A DNA stretch of 37,314 bases from Acidobacteriota bacterium (GCA_029862975.1 JAOTWP010000025.1:1-37314), one strand, 5' to 3'. Positions 10,610 through 21,264 are shown, counted from the first letter of the stretch. Notes: generated by a model from the letters alone, not told the origin. Translations and numbers: made by a program.

Positions 10610-11824
10610 ATGGGATCGCTCCTCCCCAACCTGCTGCGCTTCGGACGGCTGCTCCGCGCCCTCGGGCTCGAGGTGCCGGCGGGGAGCATGCTGACGGCGG
10701 CCCGCGCGCTCGAGCACGTCGATATCGGCCGGCGCGGCGACTTCTACCACGCGCTGCGCTGCGTGCTCGTCCGTCGCGCCGCCGACCTGCCGCCCTTCGA
10801 CGCCGCGTTCCGTGCCTTCTGGCGCCGCCCTCCCGGGCGGCGGGTGAGGAACCGTCCGCGCGCCATGGGCGAGGAGATCCGCTTCGGCGAGCCGGAGGTC
10901 GATCCCCCGTCTCTGGCGGCGGAAGCGGGGGACGATCCGAGCTCCGGGGGGCCGCTCGCCGAGCCCCGGCACCTCGAGCTGGCCACCCACAGCGCCCGGG
11001 AAGCTCTGCGGCGGAAGGACTTCGCCCTTTACTCCGCCGCCGAGATCGCCGCCGCGGAGACGATGATGGCGCGGCTCGACTGGGAGGTCGGCTCGCGCCG
11101 CACCCGGCGCTGGCTCGCCGGCGCCGGCCCCGGCCTGGACCTGCGCCGGCTTCTGCGCAGCGCCGCGCGCCACGGGCAGGACGACCCGGTGCTGCCTCGA
11201 CGGCGGCGCAAGGTCCGCCGCCGTCCCCTCGTCCTGATCTGCGACGTCAGCGGCTCGATGGAGCGCTACACCCGCATGCTGCTCCACTTCTGCCACTCGC
11301 TGACCGGCGGTCTCGAGGGCGTCGAGTCGTTCGTCTTCTCGACCCGCCTCACTCGCGTGACGCCCGAGCTGCGGCGGGGGCGGATCAACGACGTTCTGCC
11401 CGCGCTGAGCGAGCGGGTGCACGACTGGTCCGGGGGGACGCGGATCGGGGAGGCGCTCGGCTCGTTCGCGCGCGACTGGGCGCGCCGGATCCTCGGCCAC
11501 GGCGCGGTCGTGCTGCTGATCTCCGACGGCTGGGACCGCGGCGATCCCGAGCTCCTGGCGCGGGAGATGGCCCGGCTGCAGCGCTCGTGCCATCGCCTCG
11601 TCTGGCTCAATCCGCTGCTCGGGGCGCCCGGCTACGAGCCCCTGACGCGGGGCATGCGAGCCGCCCTGCCGCTCGTCGACGACTTCCTACCGGTGCACAA
11701 CCTCGAGAGCCTGGAGACGCTGGCGCGCCATCTCAACCGGCTGCCGGAGGCCCGGTCGCGGCGACCGGTCGCGCCGCCGGGTCACGCCCTCTCGCGCCGG
11801 TCCAGGGCGGCGGTGCAGCGGTAG
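10610..11824 (+). CDS. VWA-domain protein (CoxE-like)
   Basis: 404 aa; MIDAS-like LICDVSGSMERYTRML, SGGTRIGEAL, VVLLISDGWDRGD; adjacent to the MoxR gene. Confidence 0.92.
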   Translation: MGSLLPNLLRFGRLLRALGLEVPAGSMLTAARALEHVDIGRRGDFYHALRCVLVRRAADLPPFDAAFRAFWRRPPGRRVRNRPRAMGEEIRFGEPEVDPPSLAAEAGDDPSSGGPLAEPRHLELATHSAREALRRKDFALYSAAEIAAAETMMARLDWEVGSRRTRRWLAGAGPGLDLRRLLRSAARHGQDDPVLPRRRRKVRRRPLVLICDVSGSMERYTRMLLHFCHSLTGGLEGVESFVFSTRLTRVTPELRRGRINDVLPALSERVHDWSGGTRIGEALGSFARDWARRILGHGAVVLLISDGWDRGDPELLAREMARLQRSCHRLVWLNPLLGAPGYEPLTRGMRAALPLVDDFLPVHNLESLETLARHLNRLPEARSRRPVAPPGHALSRRSRAAVQR

Positions 11825-12399
11825 CAGAAGGCGGCGGTCTTGAGGTCGATTCCCACCACCTCGGGAGAGCTCGCCATGACGCAGCGGCCGTCGGAGCAGT
11901 GGACCAGGCCGCAGGCGTGGCCGAGCTCGTGGATCGCCTCCTTGACGAGGCGGGCCTGGAGCAGCGCGCGGTCGGCCGGCAGGCCGTAGCGCTCCGGGGC
12001 CAGGCGGTGACTCGACACCAGGGCGGCCCGGCCGTCGAGCTGGGCCTCTCCGAAGACGAACGTGAGAACGGGGATGAACAGATCTGCGTCCGTGACCCCC
12101 AGGACCTTTGCCGTTCCCGGATGGTGGCGGAGCAGCAGCGCCAGCAGCAGCCGGGAGTTGTACTGGCCGCGGGAGCCGTCGAAGGCCGTCTCGGGATCGA
12201 AGTTCGGCGCCTGCCGCTCGACCTCGAGCCCGAACGTGGCCCGGAGCTCGCCGGCGAGCGGCTCCAGGAGCGCGCTGCGCTCGCCGCAGTAGAAGGGAAC
12301 CAGGGCGAGAACGCCCGGCCGCGCTTCAGCCGCCGGGCCGGCCGCCGCGGCAGGGCCCGGCGCTCGGGGCAAGCCCGGATCTCGACCGGCAGGCGGCAC
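11782..12399 (-). CDS. amzA: Archaemetzincin-type zinc metalloprotease
   Basis: 205 aa; HELGHACGLVHCSDGRCVM...DLKTAAFCYRC matches the HExxHxxGxxHC...CVM...FCxxC signature. Convergent 43-bp overlap with the CoxE-like CDS. Confidence 0.9.
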   Translation of the reverse strand: MPPAGRDPGLPRAPGPAAAAGPAAEARPGVLALVPFYCGERSALLEPLAGELRATFGLEVERQAPNFDPETAFDGSRGQYNSRLLLALLLRHHPGTAKVLGVTDADLFIPVLTFVFGEAQLDGRAALVSSHRLAPERYGLPADRALLQARLVKEAIHELGHACGLVHCSDGRCVMASSPEVVGIDLKTAAFCYRCTAALDRRERA

Positions 12400-12412
12400 C
12401 CCCGTCCTCCGC

Positions 12413-13746
<1,334 letters not shown>

Positions 13747-13750
<4 letters not shown>

Positions 13751-15399
13751 TCTCTTGCCTCCTGGTCCGGCGGGGCGTCTGCCGCCGCCTCTGGCCCGCC
13801 GCGCGGCAGCCGCAGGCGGAAGGTCGCCCCGCGCCCGGGCGACGATTCGACCTCGATCTGGCCGCCGTGGCCGCGGACGATCCCGTAGACCACCGCCAGG
13901 CCCAGCCCCACCCCGCTCGGCTCGCTCTTGGTGGTGAAGAACGGCTCGAAGATCCGGGTCTGGATCTCCGCCGGGATGCCGACCCCGGTGTCCGCCACTT
14001 CGACCACGATCTCGTCCGCCTCCCCTTCGAGCATCCGCACGGTGAGCTCGCCCTCTCCGTCCCCGGCCTCGACCATCGCCTCGACGGCGTTGACGCAGAG
14101 GGCCACGAGAGCCTGCTCGAGCTGGCCGGCGTCGCCCCAGATCGTCGCGTCGGCGAGCTCGCGCTCGGTGCGCAGGCGCACGCCGTGCATCTCCAGGTGA
14201 TGGCGCACGAGGGCCAGGCTCCTCTCCAGGACGCCGTCGAGGTCGACCTGCGCCTTCTCTCCCGCGCCGTGGCGGGCGAAGAGGAGCAGATTGCGCACCA
14301 CGCCGCCGCAGCGGCTGCACTCCGACTCGATCACCCGCAGGTGGTGGCGCAGCTCCTCCGCCACCGTCGCGGCCAGCGGCTGGCGGTCCAGCTCCCGCTC
14401 CACGAGACGGGCGTAGGTGAGGATCCCGCTCAGGGGGTTGTTGAGCTCGTGGGCCACGGTGGCCGCGAGCTTGCCGAGCGACGCCATCTTCTCCATGTGG
14501 AGAACCTGGCGCTGGGTCCGTTGCAGCTCGCTCGTCTTTTCCGCCACGGTCTCCTCCAGGCGCCGGGACCACCCTTCGAGCTCGCCGCGGGCCTGCGCCA
14601 GGTCCTCGGTCATGCTGTTGAAGGCGTGAGCGAGCCGCGCCAGCTCGTGCTCGCCGCCGACGTCGATCCGGGTGCCGAGCTCGCCGGCCGCCACTCGCCG
14701 GGCCCCCTCGCGCAATCGCGACACCGGCTGCTGCACCAGGCGCCGGACCAGGACCCAGACGACCGTGGCGGTGACGAGAAGCAGGAGCGCCGTCGTGACG
14801 AGGAGCTGGCGGCGCACCGAGCGCTCGGCCGCCTCGACGGGAGCGAGCGACATCTCGAGGTCGAGCACCCCGAGGACCGCCCGCTCGGGCGGGTGGGCGT
14901 GGCAGCCCGCCGTGGCGCACACCGTCTCGTTCTCGATCACCGAGAGGTAGCGGACGGCCCGCACGCCGCTCGCCGTGCGCATGGCGGCCGAGGCTTCGGC
15001 CGCCGCGGCGCTCGCCGGCGCGCCGGGGCCGTGACAGCTCAGGCAGGGCGTGTCCTCGAGCTGTGCCGCCAGGCCGATCTCGTCCGGCGACGCCGACAGC
15101 ACGATCCGGCCCTCCTTGTCGTAGACGCGGATGGCCAGGATCTCGGGCCCCTCGGCCATCCGCTCGAGCAGCGCCTGCACCTCGTCGAGCTGGTTGAGCA
15201 GCATGCCGTCGTGGGTGGCGCGCCGCACGAGACCGCTGTTGCGCTTGACCCCGGAGCTGATCAGCGAGGTCAGCTGATCCTGGGCCGACCGGAAGTTCAG
15301 GAAGGTGTGGAGCGCGAGGACGACCGCCACCGTGAGGAAGAGCGGCACCAGCAGGCGAATGCCGAAGGACCCCAGGAGCGACCGGAAGCGACTCGCCAT
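13747..15399 (-). CDS. Membrane sensor histidine kinase with periplasmic c-type heme motifs
   Basis: Start [28 protein letters not shown] and CATAGCH in the periplasmic region, second [20 protein letters not shown]-box, N/G1/G2 boxes. ATGA overlap with the response regulator. Confidence 0.93.
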
Positions 15400-15466
15400 G
15401 AATGGCCTCCCCTGCCGCGGGCGTGGTGCCCGTCTCGTCTCGATGCTACCGCGAGGCGCTGAAAAT

Positions 15467-15497
15467 CTCAACGCTCGCTGTTGAGCTCGGCAACAGC
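15467..15497. promoter_or_regulatory. Two overlapping inverted repeats, candidate activator-binding site
   Basis: CTCAAC-N7-GTTGAG (15467-15485) and GCTGTTG-N7-CAACAGC (15477-15497), both with perfect arms, about 85-115 bp upstream of the -24/-12 element. Confidence 0.55.
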
Positions 15498-15581
15498 CGG
15501 AACGCCGGCGGCGCTCGACCTCTCGGCGCGTAACTCGCTGCACACAAGATGCTTAGCGCTACGTGACGCGGCGGTGCGCCG

Positions 15582-15597
15582 TGGTCCGCGCCTTGCA
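15582..15597 (+). promoter_or_regulatory. Sigma-54 (-24/-12) promoter
   Basis: TGGTCCGCGCCTTGCA: GG-N10-GC spacing with TTGCA at -12; upstream of the 15642 operon and divergent from an NtrC-family regulator. Confidence 0.75.
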
Positions 15598-15641
15598 CAG
15601 CAAGGGGGCGGGGCGACCCGAGCCCCAGACCGGAGGACGCG

Positions 15642-16439
15642 ATGGAACCCCAGAAGATTCGCCTCAGAGAATGTCTCGCCGCCGCCGCCGTGGTTCTCGT
15701 CCTGATCGCCGCCCTGCCCCTGCTGGGGGTGGGTCTGTTCGTCCTCCGCTTCGTCCTCGTGGCGCTCGCCGTGGCGGCGCTGACGGCCGGCGTGGTGGCG
15801 TTCGCGGCGAGCCGGCGCTTCCGCCGCCGCTTCCTGGCCGCGATCGGGCCCCGCTACGACTACAAGGGGCTGCACCTCTCCACCGACGTCGCCCTCGACC
15901 CCGCCCACTCCTGGGCGCTCGTCGACCCGGACGGCGCCTTCGTCGGCGTCGACGATCTCGCCGCGGCCTGTCTGGGGCCGGTCGAGCGGGTCGAGCTGCC
16001 CGCGACGGGGCGGCGGGTGGAGCGCGGCGAGGCCCTGTTCACGCTCAGCCGCGCCGGTCGCGACCTGCCGGTACCGTCTCCGGTCAGCGGCACGGTGAGC
16101 GCCCGCAACGAGGCGCTGGTGAGCGACCCGCAGCGCGTCAACCGCGACCCCTTCGGCCTGGGCTGGGTCGCCCGGCTCCGCACCGACAACCCGCGCGCCC
16201 AGCGCCGCCGGCTGCTGCGCGGCCTGCGCGCCCAGGAGTTCTTCCGCCACGAGGTGGATCGGCTCGTGGGCACGCTGGGCAGCGACTCGTCCGCGATCAC
16301 CTCCCTCGCCGACGGCGGCGCGGTCGTCGCCGATCTCCATCGAGCGATCGACTTCCCGACCTGGCAGCGGCTGCGCCGCCAGTTCTTCGCCGCCGGCCGG
16401 GAGGAAGAAGCCCTTTCGGCGACCCGGGCCAGCGAGTAG
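15642..16439 (+). CDS. Membrane-anchored GcvH-like (lipoyl-domain-fold) protein without lipoyl lysine
   Basis: 265 aa; two N-terminal TM helices, then LPATGRRVERGEALFTLSRAGRDLPVPSPVSGTVSARNEAL, which matches the GcvH hairpin/SPVSG pattern, with Gly at the lysine position. Confidence 0.7.
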   Translation: MEPQKIRLRECLAAAAVVLVLIAALPLLGVGLFVLRFVLVALAVAALTAGVVAFAASRRFRRRFLAAIGPRYDYKGLHLSTDVALDPAHSWALVDPDGAFVGVDDLAAACLGPVERVELPATGRRVERGEALFTLSRAGRDLPVPSPVSGTVSARNEALVSDPQRVNRDPFGLGWVARLRTDNPRAQRRRLLRGLRAQEFFRHEVDRLVGTLGSDSSAITSLADGGAVVADLHRAIDFPTWQRLRRQFFAAGREEEALSATRASE

Positions 16440-16469
16440 CCCGAGCGCCGCGACCACCTGGAGGATGCC

Positions 16470-17339
16470 ATGGAGCGTCGCACCTTCCTCAAGTTGACGG
16501 CCGCCGCCGGGGCCACGTCCCTGGCCGGCTGCGCCAGCGCCCCCCGTAGCGCCGAGGACGCCGGCGAGGACTACGCGGTCCTCGTCGACCTCACCCAGTG
16601 CGCCGGCTGCCGCATGTGCGAGTTCGCCTGCGCGGAGGCCAACGGGCTGCCGGAGCCCGACTACGACGAGAAGACGGTCGACCAGGTCCGGCGCGAGCCT
16701 TCCGAGAGGCAGTGGCAGGTCGTCAACCGCTTCGAGACCAGCGCCGGAGAGGTCTACGCCCGGCGCCAGTGCATGCACTGCCTCGAGCCCGCGTGCGCCG
16801 CCGGGTGCCTCACCAAGGCCCTCGTCAAGACCGACGAGGGACCCGTGGTCTGGCGCGCCGACAAGTGCATGGGCTGCCGGTACTGCATGATCTCGTGCCC
16901 CTTCGACGGGCCCAAGTTCGAGTACCACAGCCCCGTGCCCAGGATCCAGAAGTGCCAGATGTGCTGGGAGCGCCTGCGCGCCGGGGAGCGACCGGCGTGC
17001 GTGGAGGACTGCCCGATGGAGGCCCTCGTGTTCGGCAAGCGCTCGGAGCTCCTGGAGCTGGCGCGCCAGCGCATCTACGGCAATCCGGGCGACTACGTGC
17101 CCCACATCTACGGCGAGCACGAAGCGGGCGGCACCAGCTGGCTCTATCTGTCCCCGGTTCCCTTCGCGGAGCTGGGCTTTCCCACGAACCTCGGCACGAC
17201 GTCGTACCCCGAGCTCACCCGCGACTTCCTGACCGCCGTGCCGGTGGTCCTCACCGTCTGGCCGGCCTTCCTGCTGGCCCTGCGGCGGGCCAACGTGGGT
17301 GACGACGAAACCGCCGGCAGCCCGGCGAGGGAGGAGTGA
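16470..17339 (+). CDS. Tat-exported 4Fe-4S ferredoxin-type subunit (DmsB/NrfC/PsrB-like), possible lipoprotein
   Basis: 289 aa; Tat-like RRTFLKLTAAAGATSLAGC with lipobox-like LAGC; CAGCRMCEFAC, CMHCLEPACAAGC, CMGCRYCMISCPFDGP, CQMCWERLRAGERPACVEDC. Confidence 0.92.
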   Translation: MERRTFLKLTAAAGATSLAGCASAPRSAEDAGEDYAVLVDLTQCAGCRMCEFACAEANGLPEPDYDEKTVDQVRREPSERQWQVVNRFETSAGEVYARRQCMHCLEPACAAGCLTKALVKTDEGPVVWRADKCMGCRYCMISCPFDGPKFEYHSPVPRIQKCQMCWERLRAGERPACVEDCPMEALVFGKRSELLELARQRIYGNPGDYVPHIYGEHEAGGTSWLYLSPVPFAELGFPTNLGTTSYPELTRDFLTAVPVVLTVWPAFLLALRRANVGDDETAGSPAREE

Positions 17340-18595
17340 CCATGGCCGTCCTGGACTTCGAATCCCCGCGCGGAGCGCTCGCCGTCCTGCGCCGCGACCT
17401 GCGGCCCAAGGGACGGCTCCTGACCCCGTTCAACGTCGTCTCGGCGCTCATCATGGCGACGACCGCGGTGATCCTGGTCTTCCGCTTCGCCTTTGGCCTG
17501 GGAGCGGTGACGAACCTCGACCAGCGGTTCCCCTGGGGGCTGTGGATCGGATTCGACGTCGTGGCCGGCGTCGCCCTGGCCGGCGGCGCCTACGTCGTCA
17601 CCTTCCTCGTCTACATCCTGAGGCAGGAGCAGTACCGGCCGATCGTGCGGGTCACGGTCCTCAACGGCTTCCTGGCCTACGTCTTCTACGCCGGCGCCCT
17701 CGTGCTCGACCTGGGCCGGCCGTGGAACGTCGTCAATCCCATCATCGGCAACTCCTTCGGCCTCACCTCGGTGCTGTTCCTCGTCGCCTGGCACTTCCTG
17801 CTCTACATGACGGCCGAGCTGGTCGAGTTCTCGCCCGCGATCGCCGAGTGGCTGGGCTGGCGTCGGCTCCATCGGATCCTCGTGGGGATGACCGTCGGCG
17901 CCGTGGTCTTCGGCATCACGCTGTCGACGCTCCACCAGTCCGGGCTCGGGGCCCTCTACCTCATGGCCAAGCCGAAGATCCACCCGCTGTGGTACTCCGA
18001 GCTCATCCCGCTGCTGTTCTTCGTCTCGAGCATCTTCGCCGGCCTTTCCATGGTGATCGTCGAGGGCAGCCTGACCCGCCGGATCTTCGAGGACCGGGTG
18101 GGCTCCCGCCTGCGCCGCTCGCACGACGACATCCTGCTCGGCCTTGCCCGGATCGCCGGCGGCACGATGTTCGTGTACCTGTTCCTCGAGGCGATGAAGA
18201 TCCTGCACGGCCAGCTGTGGCGCGAGATCCGGGAAGGCTGGGGCGCCTGGTACCTGCTCGAGGTCCTCGGCCTCGTGGCCTTTCCCATGGTGCTGCTGCT
18301 CTACGGCGGAGTCCGCGGCAAGCTGCCGGCCGTGCGCGCCGGGGCGGCCCTCGCGCTCGCCGGCGTGATCCTCAACCGGCTCAACATCTCGGTCATCGCC
18401 TTCCGCTGGGACGAGCCGCTCCACTACGTGCCGACGTGGATGGAGCTCGTCGTCACGGCGGGCATCCTCTCCGCCGAGATCTGGGTGTTCCGCTGGGTCG
18501 TGGGTCGGCTGCCGGTGCTGGGTCGTCGGCCCGCCTGGGCCGAAGAACCCGGCCGCCACGGCGCGAGCGTCGAGACACGCCACGAGGCGGCCTGA
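17336..18595 (+). CDS. NrfD/PsrC-like polytopic membrane subunit
   Basis: 419 aa, multiple TM helices; typical HybB/NrfD order after a ferredoxin subunit; 4-bp overlap with it. Confidence 0.9.
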   Translation: MTMAVLDFESPRGALAVLRRDLRPKGRLLTPFNVVSALIMATTAVILVFRFAFGLGAVTNLDQRFPWGLWIGFDVVAGVALAGGAYVVTFLVYILRQEQYRPIVRVTVLNGFLAYVFYAGALVLDLGRPWNVVNPIIGNSFGLTSVLFLVAWHFLLYMTAELVEFSPAIAEWLGWRRLHRILVGMTVGAVVFGITLSTLHQSGLGALYLMAKPKIHPLWYSELIPLLFFVSSIFAGLSMVIVEGSLTRRIFEDRVGSRLRRSHDDILLGLARIAGGTMFVYLFLEAMKILHGQLWREIREGWGAWYLLEVLGLVAFPMVLLLYGGVRGKLPAVRAGAALALAGVILNRLNISVIAFRWDEPLHYVPTWMELVVTAGILSAEIWVFRWVVGRLPVLGRRPAWAEEPGRHGASVETRHEAA

Positions 18596-18611
18596 TTCAA
18601 GGGAGAAGGAC

Positions 18612-19289
18612 ATGGACTTCCTGCAGACAAAGGGTCTCGAGTACCTGCTGGCGATCGCCTACCTCGTTCTTCTCGTGCCCTTCTGGCGCTTCCTGACGGG
18701 ATCGCGCGGCCCCGCGCCGCAGCCCGCCCGCGCCGTGGCCCGGGCTCAGGACCGCCCGTGGTTCGCCGTCCCCGACGGCTTCCACTTCCACCGCGGCCAC
18801 ACCTGGGCCCGGGAAGAAACGCCTGACCTCGTCCGCGTCGGCATGGACGACTTCGCCCACGTCCTGCTCGGCCCGGTGGACGGCCTCGACCTGCCCGCGC
18901 CGGGCAGCCGGATCACGGCCGGAGAGAACGGCTGGAAGGTGCGGCTCAATGGCGACGAGCTGCCGATTCTGGCCCCCGTCTCGGGCGAGGTGGCCGAGGT
19001 CAACGCCGACGCCGCCGACATCTTCGGGTCCGGACGCGGCGATCCCTACACGGGCGGCTGGCTGCTCAAGGTCCGAGTGCCTTCGGCCCCCGGGGTCCTG
19101 AAGAACCTCCTCCCCGGAAACCTCGCACGGGCCTGGATGGACGACGAGTCGCGGGCTCTCTCGACCGCCATGAGCCCCGAGCTGGGCACCGTCCTCCAGG
19201 ACGGCGGCATGCCGGTGGCCGGCCTGGCCCGCGAGCTGGCCGGCGACGGCTGGCGCGACTTCGCCCGGCGAGCCCTGCTGACGGACTGA
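18612..19289 (+). CDS. Second membrane-anchored GcvH-like protein without lipoyl lysine
   Basis: 225 aa; N-terminal TM, FHRGHTWAREETPDLVRVGMDDFAHVLLGPVDGLDLPAPGSRI...ILAPVSGEVAEVNAD is GcvH-like; the lysine position is Gly (RLNGDELPILAPVSG). Confidence 0.8.
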   Translation: MDFLQTKGLEYLLAIAYLVLLVPFWRFLTGSRGPAPQPARAVARAQDRPWFAVPDGFHFHRGHTWAREETPDLVRVGMDDFAHVLLGPVDGLDLPAPGSRITAGENGWKVRLNGDELPILAPVSGEVAEVNADAADIFGSGRGDPYTGGWLLKVRVPSAPGVLKNLLPGNLARAWMDDESRALSTAMSPELGTVLQDGGMPVAGLARELAGDGWRDFARRALLTD

Positions 19290-19310
19290 AGCACGGCGCG
19301 CGGGTGGGTT

Positions 19311-19336
19311 CGGCCGGCGCCCCGTCGGGCCGGCCG
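19311..19336 (+). terminator. GC-rich hairpin downstream of the NrfD operon, possible terminator
   Basis: CGGCCGGC-N10-GCCGGCCG perfect stem 22 bp after the stop codon; no T-tract. Confidence 0.35.
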
Positions 19337-19342
19337 TAACAA

Positions 19343-19357
19343 GGGGTCGCTCCTTGC
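19343..19357 (+). promoter_or_regulatory. Possible second -24/-12 promoter
   Basis: GGGGTCGCTCCTTGC keeps GG-N10-GC and TTGC and resembles the 15582 element, but -24 is not TGGC; upstream of the 19444 CDS. Confidence 0.4.
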
Positions 19358-19443
19358 GCCTGTGGAGAGTGGGCCAACGACCGCGGCGAAGGTGCCTCTC
19401 CGGCCCTGCACCCCGCCGCAGCTAACGAATTGAAGGAGACATC

Positions 19444-21264
19444 ATGTACCTTTTCAGAGGGCGGCTTTGTGGACGCATCTGCCGGGACTGCCCCGAGGAT
19501 CTGGCGGACGTCACGGTCCGCCTCTACCGACTGCGCGAGGACCAGGACGCCACGCGACTGGCCACGGCGCAGACCAAGCAGACCTTCGGCCAGCTCAAGC
19601 CGGCGGAGGTGAAGAAGAAGCAGTCGTCGCTCCTGGCCGAGGCCAGGACGGACCAGAACGGAGCGTACTGCTTCGAGCTCGATCGCGACGACTACGACGG
19701 CGGCGCTTTCGAGGTCGACCTGGTCTTCGAGCGTGCGCCCGGCCAGGAAGAGCCGGCGGCCAAGCCGCTGCAGTTCACGCTCACGACGTTGCAGCCCCAG
19801 TGGCGCCAGACCGAGAAGGGCCTGGTCTGGGGTTGGGACTACTGCCTTCCCCACCGCCTCTGGTGCTTCATCCGCGGCCTGCTCGGCGCCTGGGTGATCT
19901 GCGGCAAGGTCGAGATCTGCGACACCGGCGCTCCGCTGGGCGGCGTGCGAGTCAAGGCCTTCGATCGCGACTGGCTCCAGGACGACGCCCTCGGCGAGGC
20001 CATGACCGACGGCAGCGGCCACTTTCGCATCGACTACACGAAGGCCGATTTCGAGCCCGGCACGTTCCTCGACGTCGAGCTCTTCGGCGGCCCCGACCTC
20101 TACTTTCGGGTCGAGACCGCCAGCGGCGTGCCGCTCCTCATCGAACCGCCCTCGCGAGGGCGCGACGCCGACCGCGAGAACGTCGGTCCCTGCTTCTGCG
20201 TCGAGCTCTGCATCGAGGAGATGCCCGATCAGCCGCAGGACGAGCCGCCGCCGGTCTTCCTGCGGGTCGGAGGCTACGACTACGCCACGCAGATCGACAG
20301 CGCCCCGGCCGGCACCGGCTTGACCACCGGCAGCGGACGGGCCTTCTACTCGAACAATCGGCTCAACGGCGTGCTGCCCAAGAAGCTCAACGGCAACCCG
20401 ATGGAGTATCAGTTCGACACCCGGGAGATCCAGGCCGACGGGACGCCGATCACCGCCTGGGCCACCGTCGGACTGGCGCAGGTCGCCCGCACCCGCATCG
20501 GCGACCTCCTGCACTACGCTCCGGCCTTCCCCGGCGACCCGAACCCGATCAAGGCCCAGGCCTACACGGTCAACGGCGACCCGGGTGAAAAGGAAGCCGC
20601 CGTGGTCGGTGGCTGGATTCGGGTGCCCCAGGAGAGCGACGTGTTCGCGCCTCAGGGGTACTTCCAGCCCAACGGGAACATGATCAACTTGATCTCGACG
20701 AGCCTCGCACCCGACGCCGGGGTGAATCTCGCGGGCCTGGTCGCGGGCAACAGCTCCACGTCGACGGGCGTGCCGCTGGTCCAGAACCGCCACTTCTCCA
20801 TTCGCATGCGGGTGCGAGAGGTCGGCACGATCGGGCCAGGCATTCCGGCGGGCACCTGCCAGCACATCGCGATCAACAACACGCGCTATGACGGCTACGT
20901 GCGGCACCCTTCCTGGATGCCCGACGTAGCGAACAACGAGCTGACCGTCAACATGGTCGACATCCAGCAGTTGCAGGTCAACGGCTGCTCCCAGATCGGC
21001 AACGACCTGGATGTGGTCTTCACCGCCGCACACCCGACCCTGGGGAATGTCACGGTGTGGATGACCGGGCCCGGTGGACCCTACAGCTTCACCGAGCCGG
21101 CGGCCGTGCCCGGAGAGCGCTTCGGGGTCGCCAACCCGAACTTCGTGGTGGCCGACCTGGCGCCCTGTGCCTACGTGGTGCACCTGAGCGTTCAGGTGCT
21201 GCTCACCACCGGCGACTCGATTCCCGTCAACCAGCACGATCACATCGCCTTCACCAAGGCTTGA
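19444..21264 (+). CDS. Uncharacterised 606-aa protein with a carboxypeptidase-regulatory/transthyretin-like beta segment
   Basis: Long ORF after AAGGAG; VCGKVEICDTGAPLGGVRVKAFDRDWLQDDALGEAMTDGSGHFRIDY resembles CarboxypepD_reg-like repeats; no obvious signal peptide. Confidence 0.8.
   Translation: MYLFRGRLCGRICRDCPEDLADVTVRLYRLREDQDATRLATAQTKQTFGQLKPAEVKKKQSSLLAEARTDQNGAYCFELDRDDYDGGAFEVDLVFERAPGQEEPAAKPLQFTLTTLQPQWRQTEKGLVWGWDYCLPHRLWCFIRGLLGAWVICGKVEICDTGAPLGGVRVKAFDRDWLQDDALGEAMTDGSGHFRIDYTKADFEPGTFLDVELFGGPDLYFRVETASGVPLLIEPPSRGRDADRENVGPCFCVELCIEEMPDQPQDEPPPVFLRVGGYDYATQIDSAPAGTGLTTGSGRAFYSNNRLNGVLPKKLNGNPMEYQFDTREIQADGTPITAWATVGLAQVARTRIGDLLHYAPAFPGDPNPIKAQAYTVNGDPGEKEAAVVGGWIRVPQESDVFAPQGYFQPNGNMINLISTSLAPDAGVNLAGLVAGNSSTSTGVPLVQNRHFSIRMRVREVGTIGPGIPAGTCQHIAINNTRYDGYVRHPSWMPDVANNELTVNMVDIQQLQVNGCSQIGNDLDVVFTAAHPTLGNVTVWMTGPGGPYSFTEPAAVPGERFGVANPNFVVADLAPCAYVVHLSVQVLLTTGDSIPVNQHDHIAFTKA

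Noticed and set aside
9050-11593. 847-aa minus-strand ORF
   Set aside because: Antisense to coxM/D/E-like genes; GC-skew artefact.
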